A stretch of 64,000 bases of DNA from Anaerolineaceae bacterium (lineage in GTDB: Bacteria; Chloroflexota; Anaerolineae; Anaerolineales; Anaerolineaceae): the NCBI GenBank assembly GCA_016841445.1, contig JAENZD010000001.1, forward strand, positions 62,001-126,000, given 5' to 3'. Below are positions 32,808 through 42,335 of this stretch, piece by piece. Each line of letters opens with the position of its first letter. The stretch's first letter is position 1. The notes beneath the pieces are model-generated. The model was given only the letters and a program-made list of their open reading frames with translations, ran no database searches and was not told where the DNA came from. A program made the translations under genes and the position numbers.

Positions 32808-33662
32808 TTAAGTCCTTTGTTTTATGAAATTGTGTTGAAAATTTTCCATTAATTTTGTACTGAATGTGTGATAGTTTCCTGAAAGGAAAGCATCCAGGTA
32901 TTTTTCTCTAAATTCTTTCCAGCCTTCTCCCTCTTTGCGGGTACAGATGGGATAATACCAAACGCCGTTTGCAAGGGCTGCTTCCACATCGGGATATGCG
33001 TCACCGATCATCATCACATGATCAGGTGCATATCCTTTTTGCAGCATAGCCGCAATACAATCTTCTTTGGTACCAATCTCCTGGCTGGTTATTACACTAG
33101 CATAAGAAAGGAGATCATGTTCTTTCCATTCTTCTAAGATAGCAGACATATTGGAACTGCTGACCACAGCAATATCCACTTTGCCCAGTGCATAGTCTAG
33201 CGCATCCCGCACGCCAGGAAAAGGCGGTTTATCCTCAGGCGTCAGGGCAGCGATCTTCTTATTAATGGAAAGTGACCAATCCAAAGCTTTTTTTAGCAGG
33301 GGACAGGGATTAATTTCGATCACCGCTTGCAGACTATTATTGGATATGTCTCCCTTTCTAATCCAACTCTGAAGTTCTGCATACTCATTGTCATCCGTAT
33401 GTAAATACTTCCCCTCTATACGTTTGAGCATTTCCTCCAAGGCGAGAAAGCGGTTTACGCCACGACTCTTTTCATAAAGATTGATTTCATTCCATATTTT
33501 CTGAACCGCTTCGACATGATCATTTAGAGCCCACTCTTCTATAAAAGCCTTGCCATGACAATGGTTATGTTTTGCATTCATGGCGTCGATAACGGTTCCA
33601 TCAGAATCAATACATATGAGCTTATCATTTACTTTCTGGAAATTTTCAAGGGTTAAATTCAT
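32808..33662 (-). CDS. HAD-superfamily hydrolase
   Basis: 284 aa from the ATG at 33662; a TTG at 33695 is in frame. The N-terminal motif is C-I-D-S-D-G-T-V, with D-x-D-G-T as the phosphorylated Asp site. It has a long cap domain, V-S-S-S-N motif II, a Lys and the acidic G-D-A-Y-P-D motif IV near 210. Probably a sugar-phosphate phosphatase. First gene of the leftward arm and divergent from the GHL6-like gene. Confidence 0.82.
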   Translation of the reverse strand: MNLTLENFQKVNDKLICIDSDGTVIDAMNAKHNHCHGKAFIEEWALNDHVEAVQKIWNEINLYEKSRGVNRFLALEEMLKRIEGKYLHTDDNEYAELQSWIRKGDISNNSLQAVIEINPCPLLKKALDWSLSINKKIAALTPEDKPPFPGVRDALDYALGKVDIAVVSSSNMSAILEEWKEHDLLSYASVITSQEIGTKEDCIAAMLQKGYAPDHVMMIGDAYPDVEAALANGVWYYPICTRKEGEGWKEFREKYLDAFLSGNYHTFSTKLMENFQHNFIKQRT

Positions 33663-33859
33663 TTCTAACCTGTAGACTATTCTTTTAGAGTTCAATTAGA
33701 TTATATATGGATGAAGAATTTTTTTATATATGCGATTTTGCTTTTATGCCAGTTGTTTTGTGCATTTTGTAAAAAGACTATTCCCATTGGAAAATATTCT
33801 TCATGTTTTCCCGTGTGACGAAACAATGGGCATATTAACGAATAATTGACTTTACATGC

Positions 33860-33916
33860 AAAGAGAATTTCTATAAAATAGTTAACATAATAATCATTAG
33901 GCTAAAAATTCTCTTT
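33860..33916. promoter_or_regulatory. operator-like inverted repeat in the divergent promoter region
   Basis: Perfect 11-bp arms AAAGAGAATTT (33860-33870) and AAATTCTCTTT (33906-33916) flank a TATAAA box (33872-33877) just before the GHL6-like gene. It is a candidate site for the AraC regulator at 39.25 kb; its right arm also covers the leader ahead of the ATG. Confidence 0.5.
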
Positions 33917-33918
33917 AG

Positions 33919-35928
33919 ATGTTTATTGATCACAGATCAAGTGAGACACTTATGCAGCATTGGTGGCACAAATACCCCTGGCGCGTGGTTCAGCCAAACT
34001 TTAGAGAGATTGACACATTAAACTTTGATCCAGACCAGTTTGTTAGCGACCTGAAGTCGTTTCATTGCAATGTCGTCATGCTAAATGCTGCTGGTATCCT
34101 GGCAAATTACCCAACCAAACTATCAGACCATCCATTAAACCCCAATATCGATCAATTTGATCTAAAGCACCTGGTGAATCTGTGCCATAAAAACGGTATC
34201 CGGGCGATTGCCCGTACTGATTTTTCCAAGATCTTGCGTCCGGTATACGAACGACATCCAGATTGGGCATATAAAACACCTGAAGGCGAGATCGTAGATT
34301 ATAACGGTTGTGTCCATACTTGTCTCAATGGTGGGTACCAGGGCAGGTATATGGATGATATTTTGAAGGAGCTTCTTACAGAGATACCTTTTGATGGGGT
34401 TTACTGCAATATGGGGAACCTTGGTTGGATGGCAATGGATTACAGCTATAATTTTTACGGACCCTGTCATTGTGAAAACTGCAAGAAAAAATTCTCTGAT
34501 CAATACCAGATGGATATCCCTCAAAAATATCAACCTGGTGATCCTGCATCAGATGCCTATTCCCGTTTTCAAAAGGAAGTTTCCAATTCCCAGAAGGCCC
34601 GTATCACCCAATTAATTCACTCAATCAACCCCGAGATCGCCTATTGCTCAGTCGACTATCTGCGTGTGGAATCCAACACGGAATATGGACGAAGTCTGCC
34701 CCATTGGCAATACAGCGCTTCTTCCAATGCAAGAGCTATGCGTGGTATGGGTGCGGAGGCGACAAGCGCTAGCACAGATATGTTGGGGTTCTTTTACCGA
34801 AATATATCAGTTACCCCTGCCTTACAGGAATTGCGTTTCTGGCAGACATTGGCTAACTTTGGGGGCCTGGATTATTACATGATGGGCCGTCCTGACACCA
34901 AAGAGGACCGGTCAGCGTTTGAACGAGTGCGTAAGGTGTTTGGTTTTGCTGCGGCTCATGAAAATGTCCTTTATGGCGTCAAATCCTGTGCGAAGGCTTT
35001 ACTGGTCAAAGATTCCTTCTCAATCCCCAATCCAGAGGAGCGGGGGTGGATACGGGCTTTGACAGAAAGCCATATCCCATTTGATGAGACCCTGCTAAAA
35101 GGTTTATCCAAGCTGGATGTGAGCCAGTATTCTGTCGTTCTTCTTCCTGATAAATCCAGAATTTCTCCAACCTTAGTGGAAATGTTGAATACTTTTGTCT
35201 CCCAGGGAGGATTTCTGATTGTTAGTGGCAGATTGGCTGATAAACCCCTTGCTTGCCTCGGTATCAGGACAGCCAATCCAAATCAGGATACAGTACTTGG
35301 TTCTATGCTGAAGGTACAACCCGAGGATCGGACAGTGTTTACTGGTTTTTCCGATCGATCTTTGATTGCAGTTGGAAAAAGTTATCAGCCGATTATTAGC
35401 GAAGAGGGTGTTGATAATTATCTTGTTTTTTTGCCCCCGCAACGATTCGGCCCCCCTGAATTCTGTTATCCCACTCAAGAACCCACAGGATATCCCGGTT
35501 TATCAGCCTTCTCCTATGGTGAAGGAAAAGGAATATGCATTCCCTGGTACCCCGGCACCTCATATTATCAGGATGGCTATGACAATTGGTACCTTTTTAT
35601 GCAAAATGTACTCATTAATCTGTGCGGACTTTCTTCACTGGGAGGCATTTCCCTCTCTCCGATGGTTGAAGTCACGCATGGAATAAAAGATGATTTTGAA
35701 GTCATTCATCTTGTCAATGGCAGCGGTCACTTTGGCAACTCTTACTTTGATCCTCCCGTGCTTTCAAACCAGCTGGTGGAGCTGCCCTGGGATGGCTCCC
35801 CAGTGTCATGCACAGGATTGGTGGCACCTGAATCTTTGGAATTTGTGATGGAAGAAGACCGACTAAGCCTTTATCTTAAGGAACTTGGTTTCTATGAATG
35901 TATCGTGATTAAGAAGGTAAACCTCTGA
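33919..35928 (+). CDS. GHL6-like putative glycoside hydrolase with trimerisation-type domain
   Basis: 669 aa; the start may instead be the ATG at 33952, as neither has a clear ribosome site. The N-terminal TIM-barrel half resembles 'hypothetical glycosyl hydrolase 6': V-V-M-L-N-A-A-G, then I-R-A-I-A-R-T-D-F, and E-I-P-F-D-G-V-Y-C-N. It also has a C-H-C-E-N-C-K cluster near 183, which may bind a metal. The second half (about 350-560) is like a beta-galactosidase trimerisation domain. No signal peptide. First gene of the rightward arm, 29 bp before the solute-binding protein. Confidence 0.72.
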   Translation: MFIDHRSSETLMQHWWHKYPWRVVQPNFREIDTLNFDPDQFVSDLKSFHCNVVMLNAAGILANYPTKLSDHPLNPNIDQFDLKHLVNLCHKNGIRAIARTDFSKILRPVYERHPDWAYKTPEGEIVDYNGCVHTCLNGGYQGRYMDDILKELLTEIPFDGVYCNMGNLGWMAMDYSYNFYGPCHCENCKKKFSDQYQMDIPQKYQPGDPASDAYSRFQKEVSNSQKARITQLIHSINPEIAYCSVDYLRVESNTEYGRSLPHWQYSASSNARAMRGMGAEATSASTDMLGFFYRNISVTPALQELRFWQTLANFGGLDYYMMGRPDTKEDRSAFERVRKVFGFAAAHENVLYGVKSCAKALLVKDSFSIPNPEERGWIRALTESHIPFDETLLKGLSKLDVSQYSVVLLPDKSRISPTLVEMLNTFVSQGGFLIVSGRLADKPLACLGIRTANPNQDTVLGSMLKVQPEDRTVFTGFSDRSLIAVGKSYQPIISEEGVDNYLVFLPPQRFGPPEFCYPTQEPTGYPGLSAFSYGEGKGICIPWYPGTSYYQDGYDNWYLFMQNVLINLCGLSSLGGISLSPMVEVTHGIKDDFEVIHLVNGSGHFGNSYFDPPVLSNQLVELPWDGSPVSCTGLVAPESLEFVMEEDRLSLYLKELGFYECIVIKKVNL

Positions 35929-35957
35929 AAATATTGTTTATCAAAAGGAGTTTGAAA

Positions 35958-37730
35958 ATGAAACGCATATTGTATCTAATCATTTGTATGTCGATTCTGT
36001 TTGCCACTGTTGCCTGTGGAAGTTCGGATAGCGAGGATACGACGAGTGCCGATACCGTGTCCATCAGCTATTGGATCCCGGTTGGTGAGGATTCAACATA
36101 TTACATGTCCTATGAAGAAAACCCTGGCGTCAAATATTTAGAGTCGTTGGAATATAACGGCAACAAAATTGATCTAAGCTTCATGGTTCCGCTTAGTGGT
36201 TCTGAAAGGGACAACTTTAATACACTTTTGGCCACTGAAGAATATGCCGATTTAATTGACATGGCTTTCTCCACTACAAGCGCTACCGAATTACTGGAAG
36301 ACGAAGTCATCTATGATCTGACCCCTTATATGGAAGATTACATGCCAAACTATATGGCGCTGCTAGAAAAGCATCCTGAATTGAAAGCCTACACATATGC
36401 CAACGTGGATGGTGAGCGCAGAATTCTACAACTCTATTCCATTACAGAGGAAATACTGGGAAATTTCATGGGTTTCCTATATCGTCGTGATTGGGTTGCA
36501 AAATACGGCACCCATCCAACCACCGGTGAATCCTTCACCTACGGCTTTACTGACCCGAATGATAAGTCAACCTGGGAGGACAATGTTGTATTCCCCAGCG
36601 GTGAAAGTGAGCCGGTTTACATTAGCGATTGGGAGTGGATGTTTGAGATCTTCAACAAAGCTATGGCGGATCTGGGCATCAATGATGGTTATAGCTTTTC
36701 CCCTTACTTCAAGGGATACAATGAAGATGGCGCTTTATTCTCCGGTTTCGGTGGAGGTACGCCATTATGGTATAAAGATGAAAATGGTAACGCAGCTTTT
36801 GGAGGTGACAGCGACAGTATGCGTGCCTATCTTCAAGCTCTCAACAATTGGTACGAAAAAGGTTGGCTGGACAAAAGTTTTGCAGAACATACGAATGATC
36901 AAGTCTATGCCATCAATACTGATTTGGTACATACCGGTAAGGTAGGTATGTGGATCGGTCGTAGAGCGGAAACCGGCACCCAAATGGATACAGGTAGTGA
37001 GTTCACATCTGGCATCGTTGCATATGGCGCTCGCCAACCCATCAACGATATTTATGGATCTGCAGAACAGCAAAACAAAGAACCGAACAGTCTCTATCAG
37101 TATTCCCGTCTTAGAGGCTCATTAGTGGTTTCACGCAAAGTGGCAGAAGAAGATTTGCCAACGGTCCTTTCCTTCCTGGATTCTTTATTTACGGCTGAAG
37201 GTGGGGCTATCTTGTGCTTTGGCCTCAACAAAGAGCAGTTTGAGATGACGCAGGATCCAACCTATATTAAATACGGTCTCACTGAAGGAGCTTATCAGAC
37301 AGAAGTTCTATCTGATGGCAGTATCAAGTACAATCGCGATGACAGCCTCCTTGCTGACAATAATTTAGCTTCCGCCATGGCCGCCAAGCGTATGACGATT
37401 GGATATTATGCGCAAGGATTTGTTCCTGCCCTCAATGCCAGCTACATCGGATACGCCCAGGAAGCCATGGCTCGCTGGGATTACTATGAAAACCAGGGGT
37501 ATATCGAAAGAGCTGTACAAACTCAGTTCACAACGGATGAATCCAATACATACAACAAAGTCTATGCCAATATAGACACTTTCATGGCCAGCAATATTCC
37601 ACAGTTCATTACAGGCAAGCTGGATATAGACAATGATCAGGACTGGGAAGATTATGTAACAGTTCTAAATAAATATTCTCCCGAAAAGGTTACCCAGATT
37701 TTCCAGCGGATCTTTGACTCGATGAAATGA
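35958..37730 (+). CDS. ABC sugar-binding lipoprotein (LplA/YtcQ-like)
   Basis: 590 aa from the ATG at 35958 (AAGGAG upstream). The lipobox is A-T-V-A-C-G. The size and the D-M-A-F-S and W-I-G-R-R-A type segments fit large CUT1 binding proteins that pair with LplB/YtcP permeases. It delivers oligosaccharides to the permeases at 42.3-44.3 kb. It is separated from them by four other genes and followed by a strong terminator, so it can be expressed at a higher level. Confidence 0.88.
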   Translation: MKRILYLIICMSILFATVACGSSDSEDTTSADTVSISYWIPVGEDSTYYMSYEENPGVKYLESLEYNGNKIDLSFMVPLSGSERDNFNTLLATEEYADLIDMAFSTTSATELLEDEVIYDLTPYMEDYMPNYMALLEKHPELKAYTYANVDGERRILQLYSITEEILGNFMGFLYRRDWVAKYGTHPTTGESFTYGFTDPNDKSTWEDNVVFPSGESEPVYISDWEWMFEIFNKAMADLGINDGYSFSPYFKGYNEDGALFSGFGGGTPLWYKDENGNAAFGGDSDSMRAYLQALNNWYEKGWLDKSFAEHTNDQVYAINTDLVHTGKVGMWIGRRAETGTQMDTGSEFTSGIVAYGARQPINDIYGSAEQQNKEPNSLYQYSRLRGSLVVSRKVAEEDLPTVLSFLDSLFTAEGGAILCFGLNKEQFEMTQDPTYIKYGLTEGAYQTEVLSDGSIKYNRDDSLLADNNLASAMAAKRMTIGYYAQGFVPALNASYIGYAQEAMARWDYYENQGYIERAVQTQFTTDESNTYNKVYANIDTFMASNIPQFITGKLDIDNDQDWEDYVTVLNKYSPEKVTQIFQRIFDSMK

Positions 37731-37750
37731 ACAAAATAGTATTCAAGTTA

Positions 37751-37783
37751 CAGCGCTTCGCTCATGGTGAAGCGCTGTTTTTT
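37751..37783 (+). terminator. rho-independent terminator after the binding protein
   Basis: CAGCGCTTC/GAAGCGCTG perfect 9-bp stem, 9-nt loop, followed by TTTTTT. Confidence 0.92.
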
Positions 37784-38206
37784 GTTAATAAAGGAGAAAG
37801 TCCGTTGATTTTCAAAACCATATAGGAAATGATCTGTGTGTGAAGGGATTAATTACGAGATCATTAATAAAGTGTTTCTTATCTTCATTTTTTTCTCTAC
37901 AACCCTGCAATCCAATCGAAAACTTGGAGGCAATCTTTGAAATTTGAATGCTTATGAATGAGAGCTTAATTGATGTATTCCGATCGGTTTACGGTTAAAA
38001 TCGCATTTCAATTGTTTTACAGTAATTTTTCACTTTCTTCAGCTTTTATTGTATTTATTCTTAAATTTCATGAAAAGGTTCAGTAATACTCAGAATGTTC
38101 CTGAATTGGTTTGTTCACGAATCAACTGACATCATGTATAATTGAAATACCCAATATATAAAGATATTGTTGATGAATTGGCTTTTCCGCGAAGGAGTAA
38201 GAATTA
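37784..38206 (+). other. intergenic gap with likely promoter
   Basis: AT-rich, no gene. A TATAAT (38137-38142) with only weak -35 candidates lies about 65 bp before the dehydrogenase start. Confidence 0.45.
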
Positions 38207-39217
38207 ATGCCAGAGATTAAAAAAGTGCTGGTGGTCACGTACCTTATGAAAGAAGAAAACCGTAAAAAGCTCGCACAGGTTTTATCACCAGCGCAGGTAG
38301 ACTTTTGTATGCCCAATGAAAAAGAGAAAATTGCCGCTTATATACAGCACGCTGATGTAGCCATCATGGAAGGGGATGCAAATGATGAGATCCTTTCTGG
38401 CCCAAATCTGAAATGGGTTCATTGTTTACATGCTGGATTGGATAAAACTGTTCGGCCAGAAATATTTGAACGGGGAATTGTGCTTACCAGTTCCTCCGGT
38501 CGCTCAGCACCTGCACTCGCTGAGCATGTGCTTATGTTCATGTTATCACTGACATATGACCTTCCTGAAATGTTCCGTGCACAACAGGATCATCACTGGG
38601 CAGGGGGCCGTGAGTATTATATGAAATATGGGTTGAACAAAACGGGTATTTATAGAAAAACTGTTGGAATCGTCGGACTTGGGAAAACCGGGCAGGAAGT
38701 AGCTCGTCTTGCAAAGTGTTTTGAAATGCAAGTTCTGGGTTGGCGCAGATCTGCAAATAAACCTGTAAACGTGGACGAAGTATTTTCAACAGACCGGGGT
38801 GAAACGCTTGATGAACTGCTCACTCGTAGTGATTACGTGGTACTTTGTGCCGAGTTGAATGATGCCACCTATCACGTGATAAACAAAAGCTCCTTTACAA
38901 AAATGAAATCCACTGCTTTCCTGATCAACATGGGCAGAGGTTCGCTTGTGGACGAGCCAGCTTTAATTGAAGCACTTAAAAACGGAGCCATAGCCGGCGC
39001 TGGCTTAGATACTTTCGAGAAAGAACCGCTTCCTGAAGCTTCTCCACTTTGGGACTTACCCAATGTTCTGATCACGCCCCACACAACCCCTGCTTTACCT
39101 GATAAACAAGAACGGGCAATGTCCTATTTATATCAAAATATCGATGCCTATCGAACGGATGGCCATTTTGTTAATCGTCTTACCGAGCGAGATCTGTACA
39201 CAAAGCGGGGCTGCTGA
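38207..39217 (+). CDS. D-2-hydroxyacid dehydrogenase
   Basis: 336 aa. NAD(P)-dependent reduction of 2-keto acids to D-hydroxy acids. The Rossmann motif is V-G-L-G-K-T-G near residue 152. The catalytic Arg lies in the N-M-G-R-G-S region, the Glu in F-E-K-E-P and the His in I-T-P-H-T. The ATG at 38207 is preceded by AAGGAG. In this setting a glyoxylate/hydroxypyruvate or keto-sugar-acid substrate fits (inference). Confidence 0.88.
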   Translation: MPEIKKVLVVTYLMKEENRKKLAQVLSPAQVDFCMPNEKEKIAAYIQHADVAIMEGDANDEILSGPNLKWVHCLHAGLDKTVRPEIFERGIVLTSSSGRSAPALAEHVLMFMLSLTYDLPEMFRAQQDHHWAGGREYYMKYGLNKTGIYRKTVGIVGLGKTGQEVARLAKCFEMQVLGWRRSANKPVNVDEVFSTDRGETLDELLTRSDYVVLCAELNDATYHVINKSSFTKMKSTAFLINMGRGSLVDEPALIEALKNGAIAGAGLDTFEKEPLPEASPLWDLPNVLITPHTTPALPDKQERAMSYLYQNIDAYRTDGHFVNRLTERDLYTKRGC

Positions 39218-39249
39218 ACAAGTGTTTATTAGTCTGAGGGAGGTTCATC

Positions 39250-40467
39250 ATGGATAGGGAAGAAAAAATCAATTTTTTCCTGGAACTACTGTCCTGTTCT
39301 CATAAGCTACTCTATTGGCGTTTCGATCAGAATTTTTCTTTGGTCGATACCACCTGTGTCACTGAAGATACTTTTGCGCGGGCGATTTTCGGTCAACCCA
39401 AGCATTATGCTGGAATTCTTGCACATGCCCAGGATCATGATACGCCATTAGTCTCGTCTATTACTTTGGGTGTTGAATGGGTTTCTGTATTCGAAAAAGA
39501 AGACGGTCGATTGAAATATATCCATGTTTTGGGACCTTTGTTCCTAAGTGAGATTTCCAATCAGTCGATTGAATCTGTTTTGAATAAACACTATATACCC
39601 AACAGGTTTCGCAGGAAACTGATTAATCAGTTATTATCGCTCCCCGTACTTCCCCCAAGGCGATTTTTTGCTTATTCTCAAATGTTCCATTATTGCATTA
39701 CTGGAGAAAAAATCACTTTTGTGGATATCCAACACGAAACCTTTGAAGAAGATCGTACACCATTGGAAGAGCCAAGTGCAGAAGACAAAATCCATTTAGG
39801 TGTTTATGCAGCAGAATTGGAATTGTTCAAGATGATTGAAGAAGGTAACCTCAATTATGAAAAGGCACTCAATAACGCTGCTGCAGTTGCCTCCGGTGGT
39901 GATTTTGATGCAGAAAAGGACCCCATACGGAAATCTGAGGTCATGGCTATCACGTTCATCACACTCAGTGTGCGTGCCGCAATACGTGGGGGGTTATCGC
40001 CCACAACGGCTTACAACCTTGGAGATTATTATCTATCTAAAGCCTTGCGTTGTAAAAGTATCACAGATCGAACAGTGGTTATGAATACCATGTTTCACGA
40101 CTTTGTGACACGCGTCCATAATTGCAGACTCCAATCAGAGATTTCCAAGCCGATTCAGACCTGCTGTGATTATATAAACATGCATTCACATGAAAAGATC
40201 ACTCTGGAAGAGCTATCAGAGGTTGTGGGATATACTAAATACTACCTTACACGCAAGTTCAAAAAGGAACTGGGCATTAGCATCTGGGATTATATCAATC
40301 AAGTCAAGGTCGAGAGAGCTAAATCTATGTTAGCCGACCCTTCCCTTACTATTCAGTACATCAGTAATATGTTGAATTACTGTTCCAGAAGCTATTTCAG
40401 CGAGGTCTTTCAGAAGCATACCAGTATCTCTCCATCAGAATACCGTACAACAAAACTAAAGATGTAA
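39250..40467 (+). CDS. AraC-family transcriptional regulator
   Basis: 405 aa with GGGAGG before the ATG. The sensor region (1-290) has no known sugar-binding cupin motif. The C-terminal 100 residues form the double helix-turn-helix: I-T-L-E-E-L-S-E-V-V-G-Y-T-K-Y-Y-L, then I-Q-Y-I-S-N-M-L-N-Y and F-Q-K-H-T-S-I-S-P-S-E-Y-R. It probably controls the two divergent arms of this sugar locus. Confidence 0.92.
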   Translation: MDREEKINFFLELLSCSHKLLYWRFDQNFSLVDTTCVTEDTFARAIFGQPKHYAGILAHAQDHDTPLVSSITLGVEWVSVFEKEDGRLKYIHVLGPLFLSEISNQSIESVLNKHYIPNRFRRKLINQLLSLPVLPPRRFFAYSQMFHYCITGEKITFVDIQHETFEEDRTPLEEPSAEDKIHLGVYAAELELFKMIEEGNLNYEKALNNAAAVASGGDFDAEKDPIRKSEVMAITFITLSVRAAIRGGLSPTTAYNLGDYYLSKALRCKSITDRTVVMNTMFHDFVTRVHNCRLQSEISKPIQTCCDYINMHSHEKITLEELSEVVGYTKYYLTRKFKKELGISIWDYINQVKVERAKSMLADPSLTIQYISNMLNYCSRSYFSEVFQKHTSISPSEYRTTKLKM

Positions 40468-40469
40468 GG

Positions 40470-41045
40470 ATGATAGATATGTTAGAACAAACAGTCACGA
40501 GTCACGACTGGATGTTGAAAAAGAAGTGGCGTATACGGTTTCGGATACTTCAAATCATCTTAATCTTCCTTTACATTACAGGTGAAGTACTTGGGGTTAT
40601 CTTAGCCTCAGTTTATTTTGAGACTAATCAGGCTTTGTTCTGGCAAAGGGTACTTATTTTCTTCATATTGGGCTTACCGATGTTGACAATTGGATTACTT
40701 CTTCAGATACCCATCCGTAGAAGAAGCATAGAGTTTGATTATGAGCTGAGCGGTAACACCTTTACGGTTTACCGCATTATAGGGCACAGGCGAAAAAAAT
40801 ACTTATCCTTTGAACTAAGAACCGTTAGTGACGTTTTCAGGCTGGAGGATAACAACGAAAAGAAACAAGTGAGTGATGCTTTAAAATACAGCATTTTTGC
40901 CTGCTGCAATCCAGAAGATCCCCGTCTGACACTCGTCTGGACGAATGAATGTTTGATAAAAAATACCTATCGCAGCACGACTGTCCTGTTGGAGCCCAAT
41001 GAAGCCCTTTATGAAAGATTGATTAAGGCAGCACGTAAAAAATGA
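40470..41045 (+). CDS. 191-aa membrane protein of unknown function
   Basis: ATG at 40470, two bases after the araC-type gene. Two membrane helices (residues about 27-50 and 58-82) are followed by a soluble C-terminal domain with E-L-S-G-N-T-F-T-V-Y-R-I and basic R-R-K-K-Y. Its C-terminal ATGA overlaps the next gene, so the two are translationally coupled. Not recognised. Confidence 0.75.
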   Translation: MIDMLEQTVTSHDWMLKKKWRIRFRILQIILIFLYITGEVLGVILASVYFETNQALFWQRVLIFFILGLPMLTIGLLLQIPIRRRSIEFDYELSGNTFTVYRIIGHRRKKYLSFELRTVSDVFRLEDNNEKKQVSDALKYSIFACCNPEDPRLTLVWTNECLIKNTYRSTTVLLEPNEALYERLIKAARKK

Positions 41046-42157
41046 GCTTTGACCCCCTTTATTCTGATCAATTCTTTATTTCACTTCGACGAAAAATCCG
41101 CGTTGGTATAGGCTTGTTTATTCTGTCTCTGCTCCTGTGTGGCGTAGCAACCACTATCCTGATAATTAACAAAGAACTTACTATTCTCACTACGGTATCT
41201 GCTGGGCTGCTGACTGCTTTACCTTTCTTTTTTGGGTACGCGCTCAGGCAAAAGTACATATTGCCTGCTTTTCGGACTACGAGAGTCCTTCAGGAGCTGA
41301 ATGATAATCCCCCCAAAATCAAAGAAGGTCGATTTATTCAATATCGGGATGGTCACTTCACTTATAAAGGTATCTTGATGCATGCCATCAGGTTGGATAC
41401 AGGACTGATGGTTCGCAGAGAGCCTGTACCCGAAGAGGTATATCTTCCAGCTTGTATTGAGAAGTTGCCCTTTAAGGAGGGTACATTAATCTCTTTTGAA
41501 ACCCGTGAACGGATAATGACATCTTGCTCACCCTTGCCTGAGCCGGTATCCATAGCTTCGCCTAATGCTGGATATCAGATTTTGGGATCTATTTACCTTT
41601 TTATTCTTATAGTTGCCGCACTAATTTGGGGAGCTTTCTACTCTTTTCATACTCGCCTGGCAGCTGAGCCTGTTTTACAAGTAGCGGTCTCCTCACTTTA
41701 TCATTCGGAAAACGTTATGCCTGACCTGACCTATGAATTTTCCGCTTCTGATTCCGTTGGTTTGGCATTCAGTTATTCAAATTCCTCCAATCCTGAACAG
41801 ACGGCTGCTTACCTTTCCACCTTTGGTATTTGGGAAGCAGACATCGTGTTGTTGGAAGCAGATCTTTTTGAAGGAATTTTCGATGGGGATGCCGAGGTCT
41901 TATCACCAGCGATCTGTGACGAACTCTCAAACGAAGTAGGGTTTCCACTGATTTTTGTCCGTAATCAGAAAGGACAGGCTATAGGCATTGTTCTCTTTGA
42001 TCCGGAGGAATCCGAATACTCGAATCGATTTTCACTGATAAAGGAATGGATTAAAATTCAAAGTGGAGAACAATATCTGGCAGTATTGAATCCCCGTTCT
42101 AAGGATATCTCTATCCAGGGATTAAAGGCTTTGCTTCTTGCACTTACCGAATCATGA
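41042..42157 (+). CDS. 371-aa membrane protein of unknown function
   Basis: It overlaps the preceding gene by four bases (ATGA). Two N-terminal membrane helices (about 18-40 and 46-68), a cytoplasmic segment, a third helix near 182-202, then a roughly 165-aa C-terminal domain. With its partner it may form a sensor or accessory unit for the regulator; no known domain is seen. Confidence 0.72.
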   Translation: MSFDPLYSDQFFISLRRKIRVGIGLFILSLLLCGVATTILIINKELTILTTVSAGLLTALPFFFGYALRQKYILPAFRTTRVLQELNDNPPKIKEGRFIQYRDGHFTYKGILMHAIRLDTGLMVRREPVPEEVYLPACIEKLPFKEGTLISFETRERIMTSCSPLPEPVSIASPNAGYQILGSIYLFILIVAALIWGAFYSFHTRLAAEPVLQVAVSSLYHSENVMPDLTYEFSASDSVGLAFSYSNSSNPEQTAAYLSTFGIWEADIVLLEADLFEGIFDGDAEVLSPAICDELSNEVGFPLIFVRNQKGQAIGIVLFDPEESEYSNRFSLIKEWIKIQSGEQYLAVLNPRSKDISIQGLKALLLALTES

Positions 42158-42335
42158 AATGACGAATCAACAGACCAAAACACAATGGGGTGGATTGACC
42201 CCACATCAACGATGCGATATTCTAGTAATTAATAGACATATCGGTCAATGTGGACCCTAGCCTATGTTGGTTAATTCTTCTCATCATTTCCTTTCCGATA
42301 GTGAACTCACCAAACAACTCAGGAGAGATTGAACC

